Shown here one piece after another: positions 9,249 to 17,986 of a stretch of DNA of 64,000 bases (position 1 is its first letter; each line of letters starts with the position of its first letter). The stretch is from Dyella acidiphila (GTDB lineage Bacteria; Pseudomonadota; Gammaproteobacteria; Xanthomonadales; Rhodanobacteraceae): assembly GCF_014863405.1 (NCBI RefSeq), contig NZ_JACZZA010000004.1, forward strand, positions 236,502 to 300,501, in the 5' to 3' direction. Position numbers and translations under genes: made by a program. The notes below the pieces were generated by a model that searched no databases, was not told where the DNA came from, and saw only the letters and a list, made by a program, of their open reading frames with translations.

Positions 9249-9974
9249 ATGTGTTCTTTGCGCTTGCGTTTCGGGCTGGCCATGGCCGCCGGTCTGCTGG
9301 CCCCGATGCACGCCATGGCCGGCCAGGTGCAGGATGTGGTTGCCAGCGCTGCGCGCACCTGGCTGGTCGATTGGGCGCGGCAGGCAAATTGGCCTGATCC
9401 GGAGATTGATGTAGTGGTGTTGCCGCTGCGTCGCCCCGAGCCGTCATGCGGGCAGTCCTTGAAGGTGATGCCGGCGGATACGTCTCAGTTGGCGCGGCTG
9501 CGTTTTTCGGCGCGTTGCCCGGATGGCGCGTCCGAAACGTATACGGTGCGCGCTGCTGTGCATAGCAAGGCTTTGGCTGTGATCAGCGCCGTCCCCGCCG
9601 GCAAGCCGATCGACAAAAGCGATGTGCAACAAGTGGATGTCAATGTGGCATTGACGCCGGATGCCGTACGCGATCCTGCCGAGGTTGCCGGGCGTGCCAG
9701 CCAGCGCCCGCTGCGTGCGGGGCAGGTGGTGCAGGCGCGGTTTCTGAAGGCGGGTGCGAGTGTGCGGCGCGGCCAGCTCGTGCAGATCGTTTCGCGGCAA
9801 CAGCATTTTCAGGTCAGCACGCAGGGTACGGCGATGCAGCGTGGGGAAGGAAATGAGCTGGTGCGCGTACGCGTCGATGCGAGCGGCAAGTCGATCCTCG
9901 CATGGGTGGTCGGGCCCGGCGTGGTGGAGCCGATGACGGGCGACAGCAAGGCCCCCGGACATCCCGAGGATTGA
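9249..9974 (+). CDS. flgA: Flagellar P-ring assembly chaperone FlgA
   Basis: FlgA is a periplasmic chaperone for P-ring (FlgI) assembly. The 241-residue product starts with a signal peptide (about residues 1-25, ending AMAG). An N-terminal domain follows, then a C-terminal SAF domain (about residues 118-230) with VPAGKPIDKSDVQ and the PLRAGQVVQARFL segment. It is divergent from flgB. flgM and flgN, which often follow flgA, are not here; the next gene is unrelated and membrane-bound. Intact. Confidence 0.9.
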   Translation: MCSLRLRFGLAMAAGLLAPMHAMAGQVQDVVASAARTWLVDWARQANWPDPEIDVVVLPLRRPEPSCGQSLKVMPADTSQLARLRFSARCPDGASETYTVRAAVHSKALAVISAVPAGKPIDKSDVQQVDVNVALTPDAVRDPAEVAGRASQRPLRAGQVVQARFLKAGASVRRGQLVQIVSRQQHFQVSTQGTAMQRGEGNELVRVRVDASGKSILAWVVGPGVVEPMTGDSKAPGHPED

Positions 9975-10061
9975 CGGCTGCGCGGCGCTTCGCCGCAAAC
10001 GCTGACGGCAGCCGCGGATCCTCGTACCATCGCCGGGTCATCCCCACCGCCCGGAGCCGCC

Positions 10062-10508
10062 ATGACCTATCTATGGATCAAGAGCCTGCATGTGCTGTTC
10101 GTGATGGCCTGGGTGGCTGCGGTGTTCTATTTGCCGCGCATCCTGGTGAATATCGCCGAGGCGGGAGCGGAGCCGGCGGTCAAGGCGAGGCTGGAGCTGA
10201 TGGGGCTGCGGCTATATCGCTTCGGGCACATGATGTTTGGCATGGCCTTTCTGTTCGGGCTCACGCTGTGGCTGGGTGCCTACGTTTTTCCGAACAGCTT
10301 GCCGCATTGGGGCGAGATGGGCTGGCTGCATGCCAAGCTGGGGTTGGTCGTAGTGCTGCTGGCGTATTTTGTGTGGAGCGGCCGGTTGGTCAAGCGCAGC
10401 GTGCAGGGTGGCGTGTTGCCGCCGGCACGTACGCTGCGGCTGCTCAATGAGTTGCCGGTGTTTCTGTTGCTGGGTGTGATCTTTCTCGCGATTGCCAAGC
10501 CTTTTTGA
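10062..10508 (+). CDS. hemJ: HemJ/CopD-like integral membrane protein
   Basis: A 148-residue, four-helix membrane protein. The N-terminal LWIKSLHVLFVMAW with its conserved histidine, the FYLPRIL segment, the central WLHAKLGLVV with its conserved lysine, and the C-terminal LNELP...AKPF ending match HemJ (UPF0093), the oxygen-independent protoporphyrinogen oxidase used in haem synthesis. The same fold is often annotated 'CopD family'. It follows flgA by 87 bp and is probably a separate transcription unit. HemJ is the better reading; a copper-related role cannot be excluded by sequence alone. Confidence 0.75.
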   Translation: MTYLWIKSLHVLFVMAWVAAVFYLPRILVNIAEAGAEPAVKARLELMGLRLYRFGHMMFGMAFLFGLTLWLGAYVFPNSLPHWGEMGWLHAKLGLVVVLLAYFVWSGRLVKRSVQGGVLPPARTLRLLNELPVFLLLGVIFLAIAKPF

Positions 10509-10524
10509 GCATATGGTTCTGGGG

Positions 10525-10620
10525 CTTGGGTTGCCTCGGATTTGATCTGGGGTGACCCGGTGATGCTTGGCGGTTTCGGTGGAGATTTGTCGGGTTACGC
10601 TGCGCTAGCCCAACCTACGG
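10525..10620. repeat. Palindromic repeat doublet, TTGGGTTACGC family
   Basis: Two adjacent palindromes between convergent genes. The first is a degenerate unit with a CGGATTTGATCTGGGG centre (about 10525-10561). The second is cgggttacgctgcgctagcccaacctacgg (about 10591-10620). Related units recur through the window. Confidence 0.75.
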
Positions 10621-10624
10621 TGTG

Positions 10625-11635
10625 TCAGGTGAGGTGGTGGTAGTCGCGATACCAGGCGACGAAACGCTTCACGCCTTCTTCGATGCTGGTGTTTGGTGCG
10701 TAGCCGACATCGCGGCGCAAGGCCGACACGTCGGCCCAGGTATCGGGCACGTCGCCGGGCTGCATCGGTAACAAGCGCTTTTCCACGCTGCGGCCCAGGT
10801 TCTGTTCCATCAGTTCGATAAAGCGCATCAGCTGCACGGGCTGATCGTTGCCGATGTTGTAGAGACGATACGGTGCGCTGGACGTGCCGGGGTTGGGCTG
10901 TAGCGGATCGTAGGCGGGATCGGGCTGCGCGACATGGTCGAGCGTGCGGATCACGCCTTCGACGATATCGTCGATATAGGTGAAATCGCGGCTGTGGTTG
11001 CCGTAGTTGAAAACGTCGATCGGTTCGCCGCGCACGATGCGGTCGGCGAACAGGATCGGCGACATGTCCGGTCGGCCCCAAGGGCCATATACGGTGAAGA
11101 AACGCAGCCCCGTGGTGGGCAGGTTGTAGAGATGGCTGTAGGTGTGCGCCATCAGCTCGTTGGCCTTCTTGCTGGCGGCGTACAGGCTGACCGGATGATC
11201 GACCGCATCTTCCACCGCAAACGGCAGTTTGCGGTTGGCGCCATAGACCGAGCTGGACGAGGCATACACCAGGTGTTCCACCTTGCCGTAGCGGCAGGCT
11301 TCCAGCACGTTAACGAAGCCGACCAGATTGCTTTGCGCGTAGACCTGCGGATTTTTCAGTGAGTAGCGCACGCCGGCCTGGGCGGCGAGATTGACCACGC
11401 GCTGCGGCTGGAAATCCTGGAACGCCTGCTGCACGGACGCGGCATCGGCGAGATCGGCGCGCCGGTGGGTGTATCCGGCGTGGGTGGCAAAACGCGCCAG
11501 GCGCGCTTCTTTCAGTGCAGGGTCGTAGTAGTCGTTGTGATTGTCGATGCCGAGCACTTCATCGCCACGGGCCAGCAGGCGTTCGGTAAGAGCGGCGCCG
11601 ACAAAACCGGCCGCACCGGTGACGAGAATGCGCAT
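10625..11635 (-). CDS. UDP-glucuronate 4-epimerase family NAD-dependent epimerase
   Basis: An extended short-chain dehydrogenase of 336 residues that likely converts UDP-glucuronate to UDP-galacturonate for surface polysaccharide. The start at 11635 places the nucleotide-binding motif GAAGFVGAAL at residues 7-16; a longer in-frame extension lacks family resemblance. The YAASKK catalytic motif, the DNHNDYYD segment characteristic of this subgroup, and a C-terminal DVSALRRDVGYAPNT segment are visible. It is divergent from thrS, with no polysaccharide cluster beside it, so it acts with genes elsewhere. Confidence 0.88.
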   Translation of the reverse strand: MRILVTGAAGFVGAALTERLLARGDEVLGIDNHNDYYDPALKEARLARFATHAGYTHRRADLADAASVQQAFQDFQPQRVVNLAAQAGVRYSLKNPQVYAQSNLVGFVNVLEACRYGKVEHLVYASSSSVYGANRKLPFAVEDAVDHPVSLYAASKKANELMAHTYSHLYNLPTTGLRFFTVYGPWGRPDMSPILFADRIVRGEPIDVFNYGNHSRDFTYIDDIVEGVIRTLDHVAQPDPAYDPLQPNPGTSSAPYRLYNIGNDQPVQLMRFIELMEQNLGRSVEKRLLPMQPGDVPDTWADVSALRRDVGYAPNTSIEEGVKRFVAWYRDYHHLT

Positions 11636-11769
11636 CGAAAAATCCCTGAGATGATTCCCGGCTGGCGCCGGGCGACTGCACATTATTGTAGCGGCAGCGG
11701 GCGGTGCTGAATTGACAGTGGCGGCGTCCTGATCTAGCGTTGCACACCTCAATAATCCCCGGAGACAAG

Positions 11770-11832
11770 GTGGCCCGCGCCGAAGGCGCCGGTCGAGCGT
11801 GTGACATGGCAACTATCCGCCTCCAACACTGA
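11770..11832 (+). other. Candidate leader ORF upstream of thrS
   Basis: A GTG-started 20-codon ORF (VARAEGAGRACDMATIRLQH) preceded by GGAG five bases upstream, ending 24 bp before the thrS leader terminator. It has only one threonine codon, so it is not a typical threonine-sensing leader. It may be chance. Confidence 0.25.
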
Positions 11833-11856
11833 CTCCTGCCACGCCTTGGTCTTCCC

Positions 11857-11887
11857 AAAGGGCGCCGCGTGGTGCCCTTTTTGTTTT
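11857..11887 (+). terminator. Intrinsic terminator in the thrS leader (possible attenuator)
   Basis: A 10-bp stem AAAGGGCGCC/GGTGCCCTTT (one G-T pair) with tetraloop GCGT is followed directly by TTTTGTTTT. It sits 15 bp before the thrS ATG, and no gene on the + strand lies between it and the divergent epimerase, so it must act on the thrS transcript itself. CCTTGG at 11844-11849 could pair with CCAAAGG at 11855-11861, which overlaps the left arm of the terminator. Confidence 0.8.
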
Positions 11888-11901
11888 CAGAGAAAGCTCC
11901 C

Positions 11902-13803
11902 ATGATCGAAATCACGCTACCCGACGGCAGCAAGCGCCCCTTCGACCATCCGGTCACGGTGCAGGATGTGGCCGCCTCCATCGGCGCCGGCCTGGCCAAG
12001 GCGACCCTGGCCGGCAAGGTCGACGGCAAACTGGTGGATGCCAGCTTCCCGATCGGTCACAACGCCAGTCTTGAAATCGTCACGGAAAAAAGCCCCGAGG
12101 CGCTGGAAATTCTGCGCCACTCCACCGCCCATCTGCTGGCGCAGGCCGTGCAGCGCTTGTACCCCGGCGCGCAGGTGACGATCGGTCCGGTGATCGACAA
12201 CGGCTTTTATTACGACTTCGCCTACGAGCGCCCCTTCACGCCGGACGATCTGCTCAAGATCGAAGCCGAGATGGAGAAGATCGTGAAGGAGCAGCTGCCG
12301 GTGACGCGCAGCGTGAAATCGCGCGACGACGCGGTAACGTTTTTCCGCGGCCTGGGCGAGGAATACAAGGCCGAGATCATCCAAAGCATTCCGGCCAACG
12401 AAGAGCTGTCACTGTATACGCAGGGCGAATTCACCGACTTGTGCCGCGGCCCGCACGTGCCGAACACCGGCAAGCTGCGCGCGTTCAAGCTGATGAAGGT
12501 GGCCGGTGCGTATTGGCGCGGCGATTCCAACAACGCCATGCTTACCCGCATCTACGGCACGTCCTGGCTCAACGACAAGGACCTGAAGGCCTACCTGCAC
12601 CAGCTGGAAGAGGCGGAAAAGCGCGACCATCGCAAGATCGGCAAGGCGCTGGACCTGTTCCACCAGCAGGAAGAAGCGCCCGGCATGGTGTTCTGGCATC
12701 CCAATGGCTGGGCCATCTGGCAGGTGGTGGAGCAGTATGTGCGCGGCGTCTACCGCAGCAGCGGCTACCAGGAAGTGCGCGGTCCGCAGATCATGGACGT
12801 GAGCCTGTGGAAGAAGTCCGGCCACTGGGACAACTACCAGGAAAACATGTTTTTCACGGAATCGGAAAAGCGCACCTATGCGCTCAAGCCGATGAACTGT
12901 CCCGGCCACGTGCAGATCTACAACACCAGCCTGCACAGCTATCGCGACCTGCCGATCCGCTACGGTGAGTTCGGCGGCTGCCATCGCAACGAGCCCTCGG
13001 GTGCGCTGCACGGCATCATGCGCGTGCGCGCTTTCACGCAGGACGACGGTCACGTCTTCTGCACGGAAGAGCAGATTGAATCGGAAGTTACGGCGTTCCA
13101 TCAGCAGGCCATGAAGGTGTATGCCGATTTCGGCTTCGACGACATCGCGTTGAAAATCGCCCTGCGCCCGGACAAGCGCATCGGCAGCGACGAGGTGTGG
13201 GATCGCGCCGAAGACGCCCTGCGCGCCGCGCTGCATGCGGCCGGGGTGGAATGGGAGGAGCTGCCGGGTGAGGGCGCGTTCTACGGCCCCAAGATCGAGT
13301 ACCACATGAAGGACTCGATCGGCCGTGCCTGGCAGGTGGGCACCATGCAGATGGATTTCATGATGCCCGAGCGCCTGGGCGCCGAGTACGTGGACGAGCA
13401 CAGCCAGCGCCGGCACCCGGTCATGCTGCACCGGGCCATCGTGGGCTCGATGGAGCGCTTTATCGGCATCCTGATCGAGCACCATGCCGGCAATCTGCCC
13501 GCCTGGCTGGCGCCGGTGCAGGCGCAGGTGTTCAGCATTACCGACGCGCAGGCCGATTATGTCCGCGAGGTGGCGCAAACCCTTGTCGATAAAGGCTTCC
13601 GGGTCAAGGCCGATTTGCGCAATGAAAAGGTCGGCTATAAAATCCGCGAACATACGCTGCAGAAAGTGCCCTACCTGCTTGTGGTCGGCGATCGCGAAAA
13701 GGAGTCGGGCCAGGTTTCTGTGCGTACGCGTTCGGGCGAAGATCTGGGCAGCATGCCGCTTGCCAGCTTCATCGAACGTCTGGAGGCCGAGACGCGGCGC
13801 TGA
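11902..13803 (+). CDS. thrS: Threonyl-tRNA synthetase
   Basis: A class II synthetase of 633 residues that charges tRNA-Thr and edits mischarged serine. The start at 11902 gives the standard TGS domain ([14 protein letters not shown]...). The editing domain follows, with [11 protein letters not shown] near residues 73-83 and the zinc-binding core (residues MNCPGH near 331-336 and the later histidine). The C-terminal anticodon-binding domain ends with [13 protein letters not shown]. It is first in the thrS-infC-rpmI-rplT-pheS-pheT-ihfA order and is preceded by an intrinsic terminator. Confidence 0.98.
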   Translation: MIEITLPDGSKRPFDHPVTVQDVAASIGAGLAKATLAGKVDGKLVDASFPIGHNASLEIVTEKSPEALEILRHSTAHLLAQAVQRLYPGAQVTIGPVIDNGFYYDFAYERPFTPDDLLKIEAEMEKIVKEQLPVTRSVKSRDDAVTFFRGLGEEYKAEIIQSIPANEELSLYTQGEFTDLCRGPHVPNTGKLRAFKLMKVAGAYWRGDSNNAMLTRIYGTSWLNDKDLKAYLHQLEEAEKRDHRKIGKALDLFHQQEEAPGMVFWHPNGWAIWQVVEQYVRGVYRSSGYQEVRGPQIMDVSLWKKSGHWDNYQENMFFTESEKRTYALKPMNCPGHVQIYNTSLHSYRDLPIRYGEFGGCHRNEPSGALHGIMRVRAFTQDDGHVFCTEEQIESEVTAFHQQAMKVYADFGFDDIALKIALRPDKRIGSDEVWDRAEDALRAALHAAGVEWEELPGEGAFYGPKIEYHMKDSIGRAWQVGTMQMDFMMPERLGAEYVDEHSQRRHPVMLHRAIVGSMERFIGILIEHHAGNLPAWLAPVQAQVFSITDAQADYVREVAQTLVDKGFRVKADLRNEKVGYKIREHTLQKVPYLLVVGDREKESGQVSVRTRSGEDLGSMPLASFIERLEAETRR

Positions 13804-13846
13804 TGCCGCCCGGCCGTACTGAAAACACCTTCTGGAGGATAGTGGT

Positions 13847-14374
13847 ATCGCCACCACAGAAACTAAGGGCAACCGTCGCAACCATGAGATCCGCGTACCG
13901 CGCGTACGTGTGATCGGACCGGATTCCGAGCAGCTAGGCATCCTGACCCGCGACGAGGCACTGCGTGCTGCCGAGGAAGCGGGGCTCGACCTGGTCGAGA
14001 TCCAGCCCAACGGCGACCCCCCGGTCTGCCGCATCATGGATTACGGCAAGTTCAAGTTCGAAGCCCAGAAGAAGGCCCAGGCCGCCAAGAAGAAGCAGAA
14101 GCAGGTCGAGATCAAGGAAGTGAAGTTCCGTCCGGTCACGGACGTGGGCGACTACCAGATCAAGCTGCGCAATATGCTGCGATTCCTCGAGGAAGGCGAC
14201 AAGGTCAAGGTCACCATCCGCTTCCGTGGCCGCGAAATGTCCCACCAGGACCTCGGCCAGGAACTGGCCAAGCGCATCCAGGAAGATGTGGGCGAGATCG
14301 GCGTGGTCGAATCCTTCCCTCGCCTGGAAGGACGCCAGATGGTCATGATGATCGGGCCGAAGAAGAAGTCCTGA
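13847..14374 (+). CDS. infC: Translation initiation factor IF-3 with ATC start codon
   Basis: IF-3 proofreads start-codon choice on the 30S subunit. The frame upstream of a GTG at 13910 still matches the IF-3 N-terminus ([19 protein letters not shown]), so the true start is earlier. The only sensible codon is ATC at 13847. It has GGAGG at 13834-13838, eight bases upstream; there is no ATG, GTG or TTG between the in-frame stop at 13820 and 13910. This gives 175 residues (E. coli 180). E. coli infC starts with AUU and IF-3 represses its own non-canonical start; the same control is expected here. The gene lies 43 bp after thrS. Confidence 0.93.
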   Translation: MATTETKGNRRNHEIRVPRVRVIGPDSEQLGILTRDEALRAAEEAGLDLVEIQPNGDPPVCRIMDYGKFKFEAQKKAQAAKKKQKQVEIKEVKFRPVTDVGDYQIKLRNMLRFLEEGDKVKVTIRFRGREMSHQDLGQELAKRIQEDVGEIGVVESFPRLEGRQMVMMIGPKKKS

Positions 14375-14418
14375 GTCGCGCCCACATCCGGGCGACCCCG
14401 ACCGTGCTATAAGCCGCG

Positions 14419-14450
14419 AACCCCGCAACCCTCTGGGCTGCGGGGTTTTC
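14419..14450 (+). terminator. Intrinsic terminator after infC
   Basis: AACCCCGCA/TGCGGGGTT stem followed by TTTTC. It separates thrS-infC from the inserted RiPP-like cassette. Confidence 0.85.
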
Positions 14451-14489
14451 TGCGTTACACACTTTTCTCTAATGGAAGGAGCAGTGTTT

Positions 14490-14660
14490 ATGAATGCAGG
14501 TCTTGAGGCAGTACGTCCGTTTGCACGCATGCTGGCCCGCGAAGTCAGCGTGGCCGACGAAGCCAAGCGCGCTGCGGCCGAGCGAATCGGCACCACCACC
14601 GGCGTAGGGCGCGGTGAAAACATGTCCGACGAAAAACCCGCCGACATGATGCCCTGGTAA
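14490..14660 (+). CDS. Putative graspetide (ATP-grasp RiPP) precursor peptide
   Basis: A 56-residue peptide with a strong ribosome site (AGGAG, eight bases before the ATG). Residues 9-18 (RPFARMLARE) resemble the PFFARFLE leader motif that graspetide/microviridin precursors use to bind their ATP-grasp ligase. The C-terminal part (residues 34-56) begins GTTTGVGRGEN and continues MSDEKPADMMPW. It thus offers Thr35-37 and Ser46 as ester donors, Lys49 as an amide donor, and Glu43, Asp47, Glu48 and Asp52 as acceptors. A terminator follows, then an MvdC/MvdD-like ATP-grasp gene. An in-frame ATG at 14472 is less well placed. The product structure cannot be deduced from the sequence. Confidence 0.75.
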   Translation: MNAGLEAVRPFARMLAREVSVADEAKRAAAERIGTTTGVGRGENMSDEKPADMMPW

Positions 14661-14670
14661 CCGTGTGGCG

Positions 14671-14705
14671 AAGCGAAGGGGGCCAATCCGCCCCTTCGCT
14701 TTTTC
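14671..14705 (+). terminator. Terminator between precursor and ATP-grasp gene
   Basis: An 11-bp perfect stem AAGCGAAGGGG/CCCCTTCGCTT followed by TTTC. Partial read-through here would give much precursor and little enzyme, a common arrangement in peptide-modification clusters; otherwise the enzyme gene needs its own promoter in the 95 bp before it. Confidence 0.85.
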
Positions 14706-14800
14706 TGGCCGGCAAGCCGCCGGCTGCTCGATGGCCCCCTGTGACGACCTCCCGCTGACGCGGGCGGAACGCTGTTTTCCCTGGATGGAGAGCTTGGCTT

Positions 14801-15907
14801 ATGCGGCACGTGCTTCTGTTTGCCCCGGCCTACGATATTCACGCTTCCGCCGTGGCCTGGGCCTTGCGGCGCATGGGCGTCAGCGTGCGGATGAGCGAAT
14901 CCCTGCGCCATGACGCTTCCACCCGGCTGGCGGTGCATGCCGGCGAGCGGGGGCTGGCGGCCTGGATGCCGGATGGTCCGCTCGATGCGCTGGCGTCGGT
15001 CTGGTACCGGCGGCCGGCGTCGCCCGATCTGCGCGATCAGAACGAAACCGATCGCATGTTCTCGTCCCAGCAGTGGACCTTGTTTCAAAAGAATTTTCTG
15101 GCCGTGGCCAGGGACCTGGTGCCGGCTTTTTGGGTCAACGACCCGGGCGCCGCGATCGCGGCCGAGAGCAAGCTGCTGCAGCTGCGGGTCGCCGCGGAAG
15201 TGGGGCTGGAGTTCCCCGAGGCGGTGGTGACCAATGACGCGGGCAAGGTCGCCGAGTTGGTGGCCCGCTGGGGCAGGGTGGTGTTCAAGACGTTTGTCGG
15301 GCACGCCTGGGAAGACCAGGCCAGCCAGCGCATGTACAACACCGACGTGGCGGTGCTCGACGCCGCCACCGAGCTGCCGGAACTGCCGATCGCGTTCTGC
15401 CCGGGGATTTACCAGCGCTATATCGACAAGGTCTGCGATCTGCGGGTCACCGTGATCGGCGAGCGCTTTTTCGCGGCCCGCATCAGTCGCCGCTCCGGCG
15501 GCGCCTACGTCGACTGGCGCCCGTCCATCCTGGACGATGACATGCTGGTCCAGGCCGTGCGGCTGCCGGAGGTGGTCGAGCTCAAGCTGCGCCAGCTAAT
15601 GCGGCGGCTGGGCCTGGCTTTCGGTTGCATCGACCTGGTGGAGGATGCCGCCGGGCAGCTGCATTTCCTGGAGGTAAACCAGCAGGGGCAGTTCCTGTTC
15701 ATCGAGAAGATGCTGCCGGAGCTGCAGCTGCTCCAGGCCATAAGCGCCATGCTGGCCGCCGGCGATGGCCGTTATCCGCTGGACCTGGATGCCCGCACCG
15801 TCACCTATGAGCAGTACCTGGAGTCGGCCGACTATCAGCAGGCGCTGGCGGCCCCGGATACCCAGCAGCCCTGGTCCTACACGGTGGAACCGGCCCCGGC
15901 TGCCTGA
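14801..15907 (+). CDS. MvdC/MvdD-like ATP-grasp ligase, probable graspetide synthetase
   Basis: A 368-residue ATP-grasp enzyme. The N-terminal domain carries VWYRRP (about residues 67-72), typical of microviridin-type ligases. The ATP-binding part has ESKLLQLRVAAEVGLEFPEA, FKTFVGHAW and the IYQRYIDKVCDLRVTVIG strand. Metal/ATP residues lie in GCIDLVEDAAGQLHFLEVNQQGQ, with the Asp, Glu and Asn in the expected places. In known graspetide pathways such ligases form side-chain ester or amide links between Thr/Ser/Lys and Asp/Glu of a short precursor, and the small upstream gene fits that role. GGAGAG lies eight bases before the ATG. No transporter, protease or acetyltransferase is adjacent. The cassette sits between infC and rpmI, normally neighbours. 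Confidence 0.82.
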   Translation: MRHVLLFAPAYDIHASAVAWALRRMGVSVRMSESLRHDASTRLAVHAGERGLAAWMPDGPLDALASVWYRRPASPDLRDQNETDRMFSSQQWTLFQKNFLAVARDLVPAFWVNDPGAAIAAESKLLQLRVAAEVGLEFPEAVVTNDAGKVAELVARWGRVVFKTFVGHAWEDQASQRMYNTDVAVLDAATELPELPIAFCPGIYQRYIDKVCDLRVTVIGERFFAARISRRSGGAYVDWRPSILDDDMLVQAVRLPEVVELKLRQLMRRLGLAFGCIDLVEDAAGQLHFLEVNQQGQFLFIEKMLPELQLLQAISAMLAAGDGRYPLDLDARTVTYEQYLESADYQQALAAPDTQQPWSYTVEPAPAA

Positions 15908-15967
15908 ACACGGGAAGTGGTTTCGGCCTCTGGCGTAGGGCGCTGAATTCACGTAAACTTTCCCGTT

Positions 15968-15987
15968 CGACCCGCAAGGAAGGGTCG
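15968..15987 (+). promoter_or_regulatory. Hairpin in the rpmI leader
   Basis: CGACCC-GCAAGGAA-GGGTCG forms a stable stem in the 185-bp leader between the ATP-grasp gene and rpmI. In E. coli, L20 binds an mRNA structure upstream of rpmI and represses rpmI-rplT; this hairpin could be part of an analogous leader, but I cannot show an L20 site. Confidence 0.35.
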
Positions 15988-16092
15988 TGAACCGATCATG
16001 GCAGGACGGAAAGCGTGGCCCAGGCCACCGCCAGATCAGTCAGAAACCGGGGCAGCCCCCAACCAGGGCCAAGCCCATCAAGGAGCATACCC

Positions 16093-16290
16093 ATGCCCAA
16101 GATCAAGACTAACCGCGCGGCGGCGAAGCGTTTTCGCAAGACCGCGTCCGGCAAGTTCAAGGCCGGTCACGCCTTCAAGTCGCACATCCTGACCAAGAAG
16201 TCGACCAAGCGTAAGCGCAACCTGCGCGCCACCAACCACGTCAAGGCATGCGACACCAAGGGTGTAGCACGCATGTTGCCGTATCTCTAA
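16093..16290 (+). CDS. rpmI: Ribosomal protein bL35
   Basis: A 65-residue basic protein of the large subunit, with the standard N-terminus [14 protein letters not shown] and C-terminus (MLPYL). The start at 16093 has AGGAG at 16081-16085; a longer upstream frame is open but not conserved. It is followed 16 bp later by rplT, as is universal. bL35 and bL20 are probably translated from one transcript. Confidence 0.97.
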   Translation: MPKIKTNRAAAKRFRKTASGKFKAGHAFKSHILTKKSTKRKRNLRATNHVKACDTKGVARMLPYL

Positions 16291-16306
16291 GGCGGAGGAC
16301 TAAACC

Positions 16307-16666
16307 ATGGCTCGTGTAAAGCGTGGCGTTACCGCCCGTCGTCGTCACAAAAAGATCATCGGTCGTGCGAAGGGCTACTACAACGCCCGTCGCAAGGTCT
16401 TCCGCGTTGCCAACCAGGCCGTCATCAAGGCCGGTCAGTACGCCTATATCGGCCGCAAGCAGAAGAAGCGTCAGTTCCGCGCCCTGTGGATCGTGCGTAT
16501 CAATGCTGCCGCCCGTCAGTTCGGCCTGTCCTACAGCCGCCTGATCAATGGCCTGGCCAAGGCCGGCATCACGGTCGACCGCAAGGTGCTGGCCGACATC
16601 GCCGTGCACGACATCAAGGCGTTTGGGGCCATCGCAGAAAAGGCGAAGGCCAGTCTGGCCGCTTGA
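16307..16666 (+). CDS. rplT: Ribosomal protein bL20
   Basis: A 119-residue large-subunit assembly protein ([17 protein letters not shown]-terminus, then the [17 protein letters not shown] core). bL20 is a feedback repressor of its own operon in other bacteria. GGCGGAGG lies eight bases upstream. A strong terminator follows 33 bp after the stop, separating it from pheST. Confidence 0.97.
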   Translation: MARVKRGVTARRRHKKIIGRAKGYYNARRKVFRVANQAVIKAGQYAYIGRKQKKRQFRALWIVRINAAARQFGLSYSRLINGLAKAGITVDRKVLADIAVHDIKAFGAIAEKAKASLAA

Positions 16667-16698
16667 TCGTCGAACACTGACGAGTGAAGTGAATCAAG

Positions 16699-16737
16699 CG
16701 GGGAGAAGGCCTTAAGCCTTCTCCCCGTTTTTGTTTT
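16699..16737 (+). terminator. Intrinsic terminator after rplT
   Basis: A 12-bp stem CGGGGAGAAGGC/GCCTTCTCCCCG with loop CTTAA, followed by TTTTTGTTTTG. Confidence 0.93.
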
Positions 16738-16799
16738 GTGCTTTTGGTTTTTGCACTTCAAAAGCAGATGGGCATACATATTTCCGTAATGCTCTTGTG

Positions 16800-16830
16800 C
16801 CGTCATTCCCGCGAAAGCGGGAACGACGGC
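16800..16830. repeat. Palindromic repeat, CGTCATTCCCGC family
   Basis: CGTCATTCCCGC-GAAA-GCGGGAACGACG, one mismatch in the arms, lies in the 300 bp between rplT and pheS. Related copies occur near 35.5 and 36.8 kb. The rest of this interval shows no gene. Confidence 0.75.
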
Positions 16831-16888
16831 TTAGGAAGATGGCGTTACATCGTTAGATTCCGCTTCCGCGGGAAGCGCGGCGCGGTAA

Positions 16889-17962
<1,074 letters not shown>

Positions 17963-17986
17963 TTCGCCGGTTAGGAATCGACAAGC

